The notes below the pieces were generated by a model. It was given only the letters and a program-made list of their open reading frames with translations, was not told the origin of the DNA and searched no databases. Positions 1 through 12,400 of a stretch of 64,000 nt of DNA are shown here, in pieces (position 1 is the stretch's first letter; every line of letters starts with the position of its first letter). Made by a program: the position numbers and the translations under genes. Source of the DNA: Sphagnum compactum (Eukaryota > Bryophyta > Sphagnopsida > Sphagnales); the NCBI GenBank assembly GCA_965153455.1, contig OZ234494.1, positions 19,840,001 through 19,904,000 of the forward strand. Direction: 5' to 3'.

Positions 1-3000
1 GTTGCTCCAACTGGGGCTGTTTGCTGTGCCTGTGCAGGACATTGCGATTTCTCAGTCATCATACAAGCTCAAATCAATGGAGAGGTGTTGGTAATGTTCA
101 CCATGACAGGTGCATAAGGAACAAAACGAGCACAACTATTGTAAGACTAACTGAACATTTGCAGATAACAATTCTGAACTCACTTCCTTGCAAAAGAATA
201 CCTGCTGTCCTTGCTGGGCATAGTAATCATATGACCCCTGGGGAACAGGCTGTGCAGCAGTAGAAGGTGTGCGGCGATCCCATCCAGAAGAGGCATAGCC
301 TGAAGAAGGTTGCTGGCTATATGCACCATATGCCTGAGGAGGGCCTTGATACTGCTGTGGACCTGGATATTGAGTGGCCTGTGAGTAACCTCCATAGGAA
401 GGGGGTGGAGCAGATGGAGGACCCCACTGCTGATGAGGACCAGAGGGTCGATACCCACCATGCTGATTATGGTAGCTACCTGGTGGGCCCCTTGTGACAC
501 GATTCTGTTTGGAGTACACAACAGGTCCCCATTAACAGTCAGCAACCAAATCACAATCAAAGCAGGGGGAAGAATATGTCTGTGACCACCTGGTCCATAA
601 GCAGCTCTTCTCCACAATAAAGAAAGCACTGGTGATGAGCTTCATAACTTCCAAAGTCAGAGTTGGGATAGAGCACTCCAAAAGGACAGTTTCCACATCA
701 CACAACAAACAACATTCATTGACAACACACAAGCAAGCATTGTGAATTTATAGGGAATATACATTCACATCCAAGGCTTAAATGATCCAGTAACCGCAAA
801 GGCATCACCTTAGTCATGCAGGGGCCGGACAAATTACTCTCACCTCGTCTCCAAACACTGAGTCTGAGCTTTCTGGCTACACCGCAAAAGAGTGGAGCCC
901 CTTCCTTCCTCAGTGCATTTAAGGTGCACCTGTTACAGGAACGACTAGTCCATAGCCCAAGGGGCTCCAATGGACACAATCTTACTTAACCCTAAGGAGT
1001 ACAGGATGCAAAACTTCACTTCATGGCACAGGATTCCAATTCCAGTATCACAACAGCCAATGATGGGGAAAGGACTGTGTCTTTGACATACTAGAACACA
1101 CTGCTCAATGTGCCTGATGTTTAACATACTAGTACATCCACAATTTGCACATCACTGACCATGCCAAACTCTCACTCTTATACTAGAAAGGCTCATTGCC
1201 CAAGTCTGTCCCTTATCAATAAATTACCTGGATGGTAACACGAAGTTGAATTTCACTGAAAATTCAGAAGTAGACCATGTCTCAGAGGTAGACTAAGGTG
1301 TGTCCAGACCATTATTCATCAGCCAAGAGGTTTCTCAGAAGTATGACACAAGTAACCAGATTTGCAAGCTCTTCCTCATATTTCATATCAAAAGGTTGGG
1401 AGCACCAGACTCTAGAAGGGCATGTCCCACAAAGCTGCCAGAATGATTGTTTTCACCACAACATGAAGTCATTCAACTGATACACAATGAACAACAATAC
1501 TATGCCACCTGCAGTAAACTTGGATGCATGGCAAGATTATCATATGAATAGCCCAAGCAGTCCTTCCTTTCCTACCAGTCGTATTTCAGGATTCAGCAGT
1601 ATTCTTTTTCCACAGAAACCTTGCATGCAACTAGATTCAATGACCAAATGGTGACATATGAGGAGTGACTGGCAAAGAACTCTGGATGCAGGGCTGAGAC
1701 AAGATACGTTTGAAACCATACCATGGTCCAGATGGCGCGACACACCCTCTCCTACTATTAGCTGTCAAGATTAGAGCTCATTCCAAACAAAACATGCCAA
1801 TTGGATCTTGAACATAACAGATGGCTGTGAATGTTGAGAGAGCCCAGTTAACAGACTAAGTAGTTAAGCAATCTCACTCAAGGAAAGGATTCACAGTTTG
1901 ACTAGTGTATATTAAGCAGGAAATTGCTGAGATCAAGGCAAATACTCTGGTCTGGAAAAAAAAAATTGTCCAACATTTTCTTGAGCATGAGGTTTTCTTT
2001 GACAGATGGGCTTAAATTCTTTTGACAGATCTAGTAATAATCCATACAAAGTCAGTGAAACAAATCACACACAATCACAAAAGTTCATGCAAAAACAAAT
2101 GACAAAAGCCCCATGAAAGTGTACCTCATCAATGACTTCCTTGATCATTTCATATGCTGTGTCTGTGGCCTGCTTGTTGCCTACCAATGTCACTATCCTT
2201 TCAGTAGCCCCTGGCTCAGTCTCACTGTCATTTTGTACCTGAAGGAGAAGAATAGGACCATGAGAAGAAAAGAATTAGCAGTGGACAAAGTCATTGACTG
2301 CTGTGGTGCAGCAAACGGTTCTTCTTGTCAAATTACTGCTTTGATTGAATAGAGAACTCCACAATAACAGTTTGATCAATTCCAGCCAAACCAAAATAAA
2401 CATGAGAAGAACGTGTGGTCATAACCTTGCTATTGTTTCTCATCAAGTTAATGCTTTGATAATAGTATATCTAGTGGGCACTTGGATACTCCACCAATTG
2501 AAAATAGATAAACCAAATAGTGTCATATTTCTACCAACTCACTGAGTCCATGGACAGAGATGGTAAGAAACAATATTGAAAGGCTTTCAAGGCATACAGG
2601 ATCTGCAACATACCTGAATGCGGGCACCAGAACGACTTTGAAGACTCTTAATTGTCTCACCTCCCCTGCCAATGATCAAACCTACCTGGAAAATGCTCAC
2701 AAAATGCTCAGTCTCACATTCTAGGCACAGAGATCAGCACCTCAAGACATGGGACAATTTGCTGGATTTGTAATGACCACACCTTGTTGTTTGGAACTTT
2801 AACTTGAATTTGTTCCCCTGAACTTGGTCCATACCCCCGACCACCTGGTCCTCCAGATGAAGCCTGCTGTGTACAGGATCACATTGCAATGATGGCACCA
2901 GTGGTTAATATCAAGTACACGAGCAAACTAGCTCCAACACCATTCTAAGCTATGTTGCAACAAAACAATCACTGAGCATGCAAAGAAACAAGAGCATACA

Positions 3001-4567
3001 AATTGGTCAGAGTCGGACCTCAGCAATCACATCTTTGACCAGCTGTTCAGCATGGGCTATCTGTTCAGGACTGCCCATGAGCTCCACTTGCCGGGTTGAC
3101 AATCGTGGATCTGAATCAGCATCACGAGCAACTTGAATTCTTGCACCTGATTGCTGTTGAAGATATTTAATGGTCTCACCACCTTTACCAATGACAAGTC
3201 CTACCTGCAAGATTGAGATGACCAACATCAACAGCTTGTTCCAAACAGAATAATGTGTGCCAAAAGCCATAACACCATAAATGTGAAACAAGACTGCTGC
3301 ACCTTGGAGTTTGGAACATCAATCCTCCTTGATTGAGTGATTCCATCCCCCTGATGATTATAATATTGAGGTTGCTGATAATCTTGAGAAGGTGGATGTT
3401 GGAAAGATGGCTGCTGATGCTGCTGATGCTGATGTATTAGTTCAGAGTGGTGGTCTTCAGGGGGGCGGTCATCTTCTTGATTGCGATCTGCATGTCACCC
3501 TAGAAAACACATCAATACTGAAATTCTTGAAAAGGAAGATTGGCTTTTTCTGTTGGGTTTCAACCAGCCCAGGATGGGATGCCTTCAATGCATGCATGCT
3601 TTGTCTTATTTGCAAAGTTTCATCTTTATGCCAATAAAGTTTCGCTCCATTATCCAGACAACCTGACAATAATCGCACATTGCTTGCAAACAGTTCACAG
3701 AAAATGTAGTTTTATCCAAATCAAACCAGATAGGACTTTGGAAATTTCAATCCTAAAATACACTGATGGAGAAAAGACCAACAGCTATACAGAACATTCA
3801 TGATATGGGCTCTCTTGTTCACCATCTGCCAGTAAAGACTGGCAAACTGCATTGAAAGAATTGAGGCTTCAAGTTGTGCTAGCATTGGCCAGCCAGTCAA
3901 CGACTGTTTCTCCCACTCATAATGGAATCAGGTGTTTCGCCACTCTACTGGAATCATCAGGTCCTGGCTTATGCACAACTTCGAAAGCAACCCCAATAAT
4001 ATATATTTTTTAAAAAAAGAAAAAAAAAAACTCTTAGGACAGAAGTGAAACTCGAAGCCTCGAGTTAAGCAACAACAACAAGAACAAGACGAGCACCAAG
4101 CACGCAAAATGGTGAGTTTGATTCCTGTACATAGGGAGCTCGGGCGCCGCAAAACTCATAACACAAGTCCAGTTTCTAGAGTTACCAGGATAAGCCTGAT
4201 CGAAGTCAGAGCCATTGGAGCGGTCAGCACCATTTTGCTGCTGCTGCTGCTGCTCCTCAGAGCTTTCCTCAGTTCGAGGTCGTTTAAGCTCCGCACCGGT
4301 TACCAAGCGCGCGGCAATGAGTTCGGCTCTCTGCTTCGCAAGCTCGAACTCCGACATCGGCGGAGCAACGCTGTTGTATGACACGGGAGCGACAGCCGGA
4401 ACTGGGGGAGCATCACCGTCGGAGCCACCACCAACCCCCGCACTGTTACTGTTGTTGTATCTCAACCCTAGCTCGTCCGCCACACCAGTATCATCAAATT
4501 TCCTCTTGTTTTCAGCACGCGGAGCATCCTGTTCTTCCACGGCCGGAAATCCTCCACCATCAGCCAT
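1..4567 (-). CDS. KH-domain RNA-binding protein, FUBP/KHSRP-like (3' end outside window)
   Basis: Spliced minus-strand gene with exons at 4567-4186, 3487-3303, 3204-3019, 2866-2783, 2685-2614, 2238-2125, 504-202 and 29-1 (continuing outside). All junctions are GT-AG and the reading phase is kept throughout. The start is the ATG at 4567, giving MADGGGFPAVEEQ; the in-frame ATGs upstream lie in probable 5' UTR. The protein has an acidic, poly-Q N-terminus with KRKFDD, a linker rich in Q, H and P, then two KH domains whose GxxG loops read GKGG (VIGKGGETIKYLQ) and GRGG (IIGRGGETIKSLQ), and a G/Y/Q/P-rich tail of about 100 residues that continues past the edge. Proteins of this type bind single-stranded RNA or DNA in the nucleus and act in transcription or RNA processing. 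The family call is firm; the specific target is unknown. An E3 donor reading GTCCGA is weak but in phase. Confidence 0.9.
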
Positions 4568-5355
4568 CTCGGAAAAGAGAATTGCGCGAGAGAAGAGGCT
4601 GCAAAAACCGAGCACAAAAACGCGACCACAAAACTCCTCGACAACAAGCGAGCGATGGTGCGAGCGAGGCGAGATAACGCCAAAGCTGCAAAACCCGAAA
4701 GAAGGAGTTTTCCGAGAAAGAAAGAACAGCATTCGTACAAATCAGGTTTGGGCACCCAGACCTGGTACATTGTGAGATCTTGACCGTCGATTGTCAGTCG
4801 TTAATAGGCTCGGGACAAGAACGAGCGGGAGGACTAGCCACGAGTTTTCGCGAACCGGTTTGGTGGCTACCAAGCCAGGCCCGCTCCGTTTGTTAAAGTG
4901 GGCTATTCAGCGGAGGCTACTTATACTTTACCAATTTCCACGAACTCGGCAAACAGGGTACGGAGATCCTAACCGTCGAGAAGAGGATCCGACCGTGTAC
5001 GTTTAGTTGGAGGGACACGATACGTTGGTTTCCAGCCAATGGCCACCGACACGTGTTAGCTGGGTACTTGTCAAGTCTACCAAACCAGACATCATGAAAG
5101 GACCACAAGAGTTGTGCCTACTTCAAACCCCATTCACACCGATTGTTAATCTGTCGTTGATTGCATGATAAAATTGCTCAACTTATGGCGTGTTTCACAC
5201 TTGTAAGAAGAGCATGTCCAGTGGTGCCCCTCTCATTGGGGCTGGTATCACTACCTATCCAAAGAGAAGTTTTCCATGAATATCTTTGGGTGAACCGGCC
5301 CATCATTGATTGCCTCCCTATGACCGAACACTTTGGCAGATCTTTCTCAATTCTT
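4568..5355. promoter_or_regulatory. Upstream region of the KH gene with a G-box
   Basis: This is the likely 5' UTR and promoter of the minus-strand KH gene. A palindromic CACGTG core lies at 5050-5055, about 480 bp upstream of the start codon; such cores bind bZIP and bHLH factors in plants. No TATA box was assigned. The short open frames here are unsupported. Confidence 0.4.
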
Positions 5356-5357
5356 CT

Positions 5358-6525
5358 CCATTTTGAGTGACTTAAAATGTTATAGAAGCACCTTCTCAAG
5401 CTCTACAAATCGTCATTGAATTGCAAAGCGCAAAAAGAGCAGGAATGAAAATAAGTTTTTTCATTGAATTACAAATTGTGATTTTTATCAATTTTCTTCA
5501 TTTTTTATTCCTCATACTTTCAAACCTCGTAACTTTTATATTTCTTATTTATTTAAAACTATTTAAAATGTTATAGGAGTGCTACCTGAAGTTCTGCAAA
5601 TCATCTTTGAACTCTAATAACAACAAAGCAACATACATACAAGGAATTTTTTGGATGATCAAGAATTGACCTTGTAACATTCAGTGGTGGTTTGTTGTTT
5701 TTGAGTTTTTGACCCCTTTACTTTAGGGGGTCATAACTTTTTCAATTCTATTTCATTTTTTATTGCTCCAAATGTGCCAATTGGAACTTTTCAAGTTTGA
5801 TTTGGAGACCAAAAACAATGAAACCTTCCCTTTAGATTTGGCTTGCCTTGAGTGTTTAAGTGTTCGATCATCGACCAATTTATTTTATTGTGACATGAAT
5901 TTTAAAAATATTTTAATATGACATCAATTAAATGTCAGCACTTGGTTCAAACCTTGTGATGGGCCTTAATTTAAGGCAGTTCTTTGTTCATAAGGTAGAT
6001 TGATTGGTGATCGAACACTTAAATGCTTAGGGAAAGCTGGATCCAAAGGGAGAGTTCCATTGTTTTTGGTGTCCAAATAAAAGTTGAATTCTTTTTTTAG
6101 CACATGTGGCATAATAACAATTGTCGAGACAAATTAGAAATGAAAAAGTTACGGCCCCCCAAAAGTAAAGGGGGTTAAAAATTCAAAAAAATAAACCACC
6201 GAACAATGCAAAGGCCGGTTCTCCAACACTTAAACAATTCCTTGTATGTTGTTCTATTGCTATTAGAGTTCAAACAGAATTTGTAAATCTTTAAGTGTGT
6301 TATTATAGCACTTTAAATTGTTTAAAATGAATAAAAAATAAGAAAGTTATGAGATTTGAAAATAAGAAAGGTCTAAAGAAAAGAAAAAAACACATTTGGT
6401 AATTTGAAAAACTTATTTTTCTTCTTGTTATTTTTTCATTATTTTTTTTCCTTTGCACTTCAAAAATGATTTTAAAAGCTTGAGGTAGTGTTCGCATAAC
6501 ATTTTAAATCACTCAAATTGTAACA
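5358..6525. mobile_element. Foldback element with arms of ~0.5 kb
   Basis: The left arm (about 5358-5870) and right arm (about 6000-6525) are reverse complements at roughly 75-85% by eye, separated by a ~120 bp AT-rich loop. The outer ends match: TTGAGTGACTTAAAATGTTA on the left pairs with the complement of the sequence ending ATTTTAAATCACTCAA on the right. A distinctive inner pair is the left CCCCTTTACTTTAGGGGGTC against the right CCCCCCAAAAGTAAAGGGGG. Each arm also holds a second diverged copy of its own end sequence. There is no coding capacity. It is most simply a non-autonomous foldback transposon; target-site duplications were not resolved. Confidence 0.75.
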
Positions 6526-6529
6526 CATA

Positions 6530-6880
6530 TGACAAAGATATAAATAAGTGTTCGATCATAGGCATGCAACCGACGATGGGCCAATCTACCTTTGGTTGTG
6601 CAAAATTGTAGTATTCAACACAAAAGTTCATTGCCATAATCAATTTTTGCACTATTGTATTGTTATTCCTCCACTTTAGCAATACAATCCATTACAAGAA
6701 ATGTTCTGAAAACAATTTCCATCCACCTTTAGCAATAAATTGGCTTGCACAATATATTATAAATGAATAAATTCATTTTATGATAATTTGGGTAATAAAT
6801 TTGTACTAATCCAATGTTTCGAAAATACATTATAAATTAGAGTTTGTAAAAAACATTGCATAGTAGAGTTTGGGCTCATA
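6530..6880. other. AT-rich spacer
   Basis: AT-rich DNA between the foldback element and R1 copy A. I see no gene or clear repeat. The last ~50 bp fade into a very decayed match to the kinase exon seen near 34.1 kb. Confidence 0.5.
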
Positions 6881-7882
6881 TATTGATTGGACAAGGCATT
6901 GTTCAAAAGAATGATTATTTTCAATTGTCTAGGTAAATAGTCTCTCATTTTATGGTGTCTTATTTTTTATTTTTTTATGTTTAAGGATAAGGAACAATGA
7001 ACACATTAGATTGGATGTGAGAAAAATTGTTAAATGCCCAAAAAGGGGTATAACTAGAGTTGCTTTAAGATAATCAAAATTGTGTTTTTATCACCCAATG
7101 TTTGTGATTGATGATTCAAACATAAATAAATATTTACATACATTGATTTTTGTAAATTTTAAACCTTAGGAGGTTCATTATGTGTTAGTTTTTTCCATTA
7201 CATACATCAAAGAAAGTTATATTTGGGGGTATTATGCAAAGGAACTGTTTTTTAAAAATCTTATTGTTATTAATTTTTAATATCTCTTTTCAACTTAATT
7301 TAAATTGTATGTTTGCATTTAATTTTGACATCATTTTTCAAAAAATATTGAATTTTAGTTGAAAGCATGAAAAGTGATGAAAGAGAAATCATATGTGACT
7401 AAAAAACATCACACATGAAATGTTCAAATTCCATTTCAAATGATGAGGACCGTGTCTTGCACCTAGAAAATCATTACAGGCAACAAATGTTTCATTTGTT
7501 TCCATGGGATGTTTTTTCAAAATCGAAGCAAATAAGGTGTGTATTGCAACCCAAGTAAATGCATCATCAAATTGTTACGTTTAAGCCTTCATCAAATCCT
7601 TGTCCTAACCAAATAAATAGCCCCCCATTAATGCTATTTTTTCTATTTTGAAACTTGAATATAAATTACACTCAAATTATATTTTATTAATTGAACCTAC
7701 TAACAACTAATACATATTATAACTATATTTTCTACGTATGTTATATACATAAATTTGTAATATTTGATATTAATGCATATTCTATATTAATTATATTTGA
7801 ATTTCAAAATAGACATAATCCTATTATAAAATTAATTGAATTATATTTTTTATTGAACAACCAATATATAATCACATGATAA

Positions 7883-7884
<2 letters not shown>

Positions 7885-7917
<33 letters not shown>
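7885..7917 (+). repeat. 33-base poly-C tract
   Basis: An uninterrupted run of 33 C residues follows AATCACATGATAAAA and precedes GGGAAACCCC. The matching site in R1 copy B (35161-35170) reads CCCCCACCCC, so the tract expanded in copy A or was interrupted and shortened in copy B. The length given by an assembler for such a tract may be inexact. Confidence 0.95.
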
Positions 7918-7919
<2 letters not shown>

Positions 7920-9475
7920 GAAACCCCTAGTCTTAAACATAAGAAAATTTAATCTTAATGTTAATTAACATGTCTTAAAAAAGGTTTAATCAAGTAACGT
8001 TAAACTAACATTTGTGCAAATCTACACATATTTTTAAAGAATTTGTACATGGTGCTTGCCATGACTAGCTTGCCTCATCTTGGCCCACCCATTCATCATC
8101 ATTGACATTCAATTCCCTCAAGAGATTCTTCAATGTTCATTTAATATTTCATTATTTTTGTACATCAATTTTATACATCATTTTTTTAGATCATTGTACT
8201 TTGTACACTTCCATTTGCATACACTCTTTTACACCTCTTGAAAAGCAGAAAATTAATTTATGGAAACTACTTCAAACCATGAAAAATTTGTTAGAAATAA
8301 TTTATTGTCCAAATTTTACACAATCTATGTTAATTATTGAAAATTATTATGAAAGAATATGACAACTAGACAAGTGGTGAAATAGAGTTTGACATGAATC
8401 AATAAGCGTGACACGAAATAATTTAACATATAAATATCATATCCAAGTGGGAACAAGGAAAAAAATGTGATGTTTGATAACATATTGGACATATCATACA
8501 CCATAAATGAATAGAAATGACGTCTAATAGGAAAATAATTGAGATTTAAATATAAATTTAACAAACTTGAAAATTTCATCATGATAATTGAGGTTGTTCA
8601 AGTGTTTGTCATGTTGGTTATGACTAGATGTGAACCAACCTTTATATTTCAAAACCTTAGTTCTACAATGAAAGAATCACAATTGTTACATATTGTATTA
8701 TGATATATTAAATTGAATGATATTATGGAATTTTACATGGGGAAGTTCCAATGGTCATGCTTGCTATTGTATAATATTTTCTAATTTGAACATAACAAAA
8801 ATATGTTTCTTGTTGACATGAATAAATTTTGTTCATTTTTTGTACATTAACTAATGAAAAATAATTTTAAAAAAAATCCTAGACACGTGCGTATAAGGGA
8901 AATAAACAATAATCAAAGTTTTTCATAACAAAATATGTTTGTTTAACATGTGTGGCATAATTGGTGATTACATATGAATTATGGAAGAAGAAAATTTGAA
9001 TAATGATACATTGAAGCCAAATATGTATAAACAATGGTTTCATATTGAAAATAATGTTTGTAAATTATGTGCATGTGAAAGTTTCTAAGTATTTATTTAC
9101 GACATCTTCAATTTCTAAAATTAAAACTTTTTTATGTCATAAAAATGTGTTGTTTTAAGTCATATATACTACAAATTTATGTTGTATTAAATCATTTAAA
9201 ACCTTTCCATTGAAATTCAACTTCTTTTCTAATTACTTTTTCGTAAAACTTTCACATTTTATGTGTTCATTCATATTGCCTAGATCTAGTTGACTCTCAA
9301 TTTATTTATTGTTAATCTTTAGGTTTTCATACTAATTATGCATTTGGTTTCCATCACAAACTTTGCCATGCTTTTGTTTCAAGTCCAAGGCAAGGCTAAA
9401 TGTATGTGCAAGGAGCTTCCTCATGATTTGTGATGGGGTCACTATGTAGTCACCATGTTTCATTATTAGTTGAAG

Positions 9476-10680
9476 TAGTATAGTATCATGGATAGGTTTG
9501 TTTTGATGTTGTTAGTAAATAGGTTATAGGTAGCTAAGGAGAAGTGGGTAAGTAGGTAGGTAACCCTTAGGTAGCTTGCATAGTTCTTAGGTAGGCTTAC
9601 ATAATATTTAAGTAGTTTATGTAGCCCTTAGGTCGGTCTTAAGTAGCCTATGATAATTTTTATGTAGTACATCATTCCTAAGTAATCTTTAATTAACCTA
9701 TGTAACCCTTAAATAACATTATGTTTTCCTTATATAAACCCTAGTTAGCATATATAGCTCGTAAATAGGACCATCTGTAATTTACATAGCTCTTAGGGGT
9801 AACCCACAAAAGCCTTTAGATAACTTATAAAACCCTAACGATAGTTTACAATAACTTTTAGGTAAACTACATAGCACCTAGGGTAATTTACAATAGTTTC
9901 AGCTTGGTAGGTTACATAGCCCTTATGGTAAGTTACATAACCCTTAGATAGCCTACTTAGACCTTAGGTTATAAGTGTATGGTAGCCCCTAAGAAGGTTT
10001 ACATAGCTTTTAGGGTAATTTATAGTAGTTCATAGGTAGCCCACATAACTATTAAGGTAGCCTACATAGGCCTTACATCACAAAAAATTTCAACCACAAT
10101 TTGACAATAATAGTTGTGAAAAATTTATTTTTTATATGTTCATTTTATGTACACATGGATGTCATGCATCTAAAACATGTATGAAACACATATAAATCAA
10201 ATGGAGGATTTTTATTCATAATAAAATTTTGCATTGTATTTATACAAGCTTCATAAGTGTTTTAGATGCATGAAATTTAAGTTTAAGTAATATGAACTTA
10301 TGAAAAATAAATTTCACCCACCTACTATTACAAATTTGTGATGTAAGTTACTTACATAGTCACTAAGAAGATTTATATAATTGCTAGGTAAACCTACATA
10401 TATAGTCCTTAAGTAGGCCTTTTAGATAGCCTAGTTAGGCCTTATGTAATCCTTTAATTAAACCTAAATAATTCATAAGTAACCCCTTATAAACCTTAGG
10501 GTAACCTTTAAGTAGCTTGGGAAACCCCTAGATATTTTTCAACATGCTTATGTTGTAGTTACGTAGGCCATTAGATAAACCTAAGTAGGCCTACGTTGGC
10601 CTTATGCATGCTTAGGTAAGCCTAGGTAAACCCTAGGCTAACCTAGCTTACTTAGGTTTATTCATGTTAAAGCAGGTTCA
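9476..10680 (+). repeat. Degenerate ~20 bp repeat field in R1 copy A
   Basis: The field is built from imperfect units of about 20 bp resembling GTAACCCTTAGGTAGCCTAC, giving repeated 'tagcctacatagcccttagg' text. It is interrupted by the MITE at 10073-10346. The same field occurs in R1 copy B at about 36720-37985. The last part (10600-10680) has clustered CCTAGG and CTTAGG palindromic cores. Function is unknown; it looks like an old satellite-like array. Confidence 0.75.
10073..10346. mobile_element. Foldback MITE of 274 bp nested in R1 copy A
   Basis: The element begins TTACATCACAAA and ends with the complement TTTGTGATGTAA. The inverted repeat continues inward for most of each ~130 bp arm; for example CATGCATCTAAAACATGTAT in the left arm pairs with the right-arm sequence ending GTTTTAGATGCATG. 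It interrupts the ~20 bp repeat field. The same insertion is present in R1 copy B, so it predates the R1 duplication. There is no coding capacity. Confidence 0.8.
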
Positions 10681-10766
10681 CTAAGGTAGGTTGAGTAAGC
10701 TACTTAAATAAAATAAATAAAATGTTTATTAAAATGTGGTGACAAATTATTTTTTGTAAAAAAAAA

Positions 10767-10838
10767 GTTGGTGCAATGGTAAGAAGTTTGACTTTCAAAG
10801 TGAATGTAAGAGGAACAAATCCTAACACTTGCAACCTA
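10767..10838 (+). repeat. tRNA-like relic (SINE head or decayed tRNA)
   Basis: TTGGTGCAATGGTAAGAAG resembles an A box, and GAGGAACAAATCCT resembles a decayed B box (GGTTCRANNCC with the TT changed to AA). Between them GACTTTCAAAGT could form an anticodon stem-loop with TTC at the anticodon. The acceptor ends do not pair well, so it is a tRNA-derived relic and not a working tRNA. The same sequence sits in R1 copy B at 38045-38113. Confidence 0.45.
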
Positions 10839-11189
10839 CTTTAAGTTAAGTAACATAAATGCTTTTAGGCTAAGTTGTTTAAGATGCATCTTTTTAACCT
10901 TAGCCTAATTTAACCTAGCTTAGGCTTAAGCTAAGCTGATAAGTGAGGTTGCCTTGCTTAACCTAGGCTCCTAGCCTAGCTTAGGAACTAGTAAGCTAGT
11001 CTAATAGATTAACTATTAGTGAATTCATTATGTTTGTAAGTTAAACATTTTCTCCAAATTAGTGCAAGCAAAGAATTCAGTAATAGTTGAAACTACACAT
11101 ACTTAACCATTGCTCAAAGAGAATGCTTTCAACATTTCAATAGTTTGTTTTGAAAATTCTCTTGATGTTACTCTAGTTCCATGATATTG

Positions 11190-12400
11190 ATGATTTGCTA
11201 AAACACCGATCGCACCCCAATGTCATCCTCCAATACACATCAATGTCACAAACTTGTGTTAGTGCCTTCCAGTAGCATACGTGATAAAAAATAACTTCAA
11301 GTCTTGCTGCATCCAAACTTGCTAACTCTCCACCTCCTACACAAAAGACCATAAATTACGTGAATTATATACATCACATTCATTCTTATGTCTTTGTGCG
11401 AGGATCTAGTCCAATACAATCTTTTAAGGATTTTCAGCACCTTTGTTAGGCCTGGGTCTTTTCACTCAAACTGTGCATCATTGACAAAACTCAACTATGC
11501 CACTTTATGCATTGAAAATTCAATCGCCCACCCAACATGGAGTCCAAAACCCATGCGGATCTTGTACCCTGCTCCAAGCCATACACTGATATAAACGCAT
11601 CATTGACCTATGTTATGGAGACCATAAGCAGCACTCATCTGCAAACCAAATTAGTACAACACACATCTGAGCCTATTAATATCAACAATCAGTTCTACAC
11701 TTCATCAAGATGGTTTAGTTAGAAGAAAAGCGAGAATACTTGCCTGGCATATGTTTCTGGATAGCAGGGTGCATGGCAAATTCAGCAAGTGATTGTGATG
11801 TTTCAATGCACAAAATAATGTCCAGAAATGATTGCAGTGCCCGATCTGCAAATGATGTGCCTCTTGTCTACATAGCATCTCAAGAAGCCTCAACCAAATT
11901 AGTGAACTAATCTATTTCCATACTGATAATGAAGAGATCTTACAACCTACCTCTGTATCTGAAGCAGCTTGCACAAAGAACAAGGTCCTTGATGCCATTT
12001 TCCATCAGTCACCATTGGTGGATAACTGGATATGACTAGTGTAGAATTGAAAATTAGTGAGTCAAGACTGTCATGAACACAAATCAGCTGTCACAATGCA
12101 ACTTGAATTGTCTCTAACAGTTTTGGGTATTGTAATTTAGGGATATATTCTGTACCTTGTTGGTATTGTCTGCTGCAGTCTTCTTCCACAATCAAAAAGG
12201 CATCACCAATATTCTTGTTTGCACAACATCGGTGATTTTGTTCACAAACATCATCACATCCTCTTGCAGGCACTCAGTGGCATTGGTGAAGCTACGAATG
12301 TCACAAAACCCAAAACATGCTCGGATCTTTTTACCAGGAACCATGGCTGTGATCTCACACAATGCACTGTTTTGAACCATGTTGATGGTAAAGCTCACAC
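11190..12400 (-). pseudogene. Class III nucleotidyl cyclase relic
   Basis: Reading the minus strand from 12400 down gives AMVPGKKIRACFGFCDIRSF and then TECLQEDVMMFVNKI. After a deletion and frameshift comes CANKNIGDAFLIV, then, in separate exon-like pieces, ADRALQSFLDII with LAEFAMHPAIQKHMPG (11880-11745), YKIRMGFGLHVGWAIE (about 11560-11515) and an LDAARLE-like motif near 11300. The order and the FGFCDIRxFT and ANKNIGDAFL motifs are those of the adenylate/guanylate cyclase catalytic domain of multispan cyclases of algae, oomycetes and early land plants. The segment between VNKI and ANKN that should hold further catalytic-domain sequence is gone, two frames are broken, and the long N-terminal part is not found. 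A working enzyme is not possible from this copy. Confidence 0.7.

Larger units (their letters stand above)
6885..10875 (+). repeat. R1 direct repeat, copy A (~4 kb)
   Basis: This segment is collinear with 34130-38157 and very similar along the whole length, with only small indels visible. The left edge holds GGACAAG...CAATTGTCTAGGTAAATA, a decayed form of the kinase exon end and intron donor that is clearer in copy B. No open frame of the transposase, integrase or reverse transcriptase type is visible. The two copies lie in the same orientation about 27 kb apart. It is called a segmental duplication of non-coding, repeat-rich DNA that included the end of a kinase relic. Confidence 0.9.

Noticed and set aside
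4215-4775. 186-codon plus-strand open frame over the KH gene start
   Set aside because: It is the antisense shadow of KH exon 1 and its 5' flank; the poly-C and poly-S runs reflect the CAG-rich poly-Q coding strand.
9476-10680. Interstitial telomere repeats
   Set aside because: The CTTAGG words look similar at first, but the units are about 20 bp and irregular, and neither TTTAGGG nor TTAGGG tandem runs occur.
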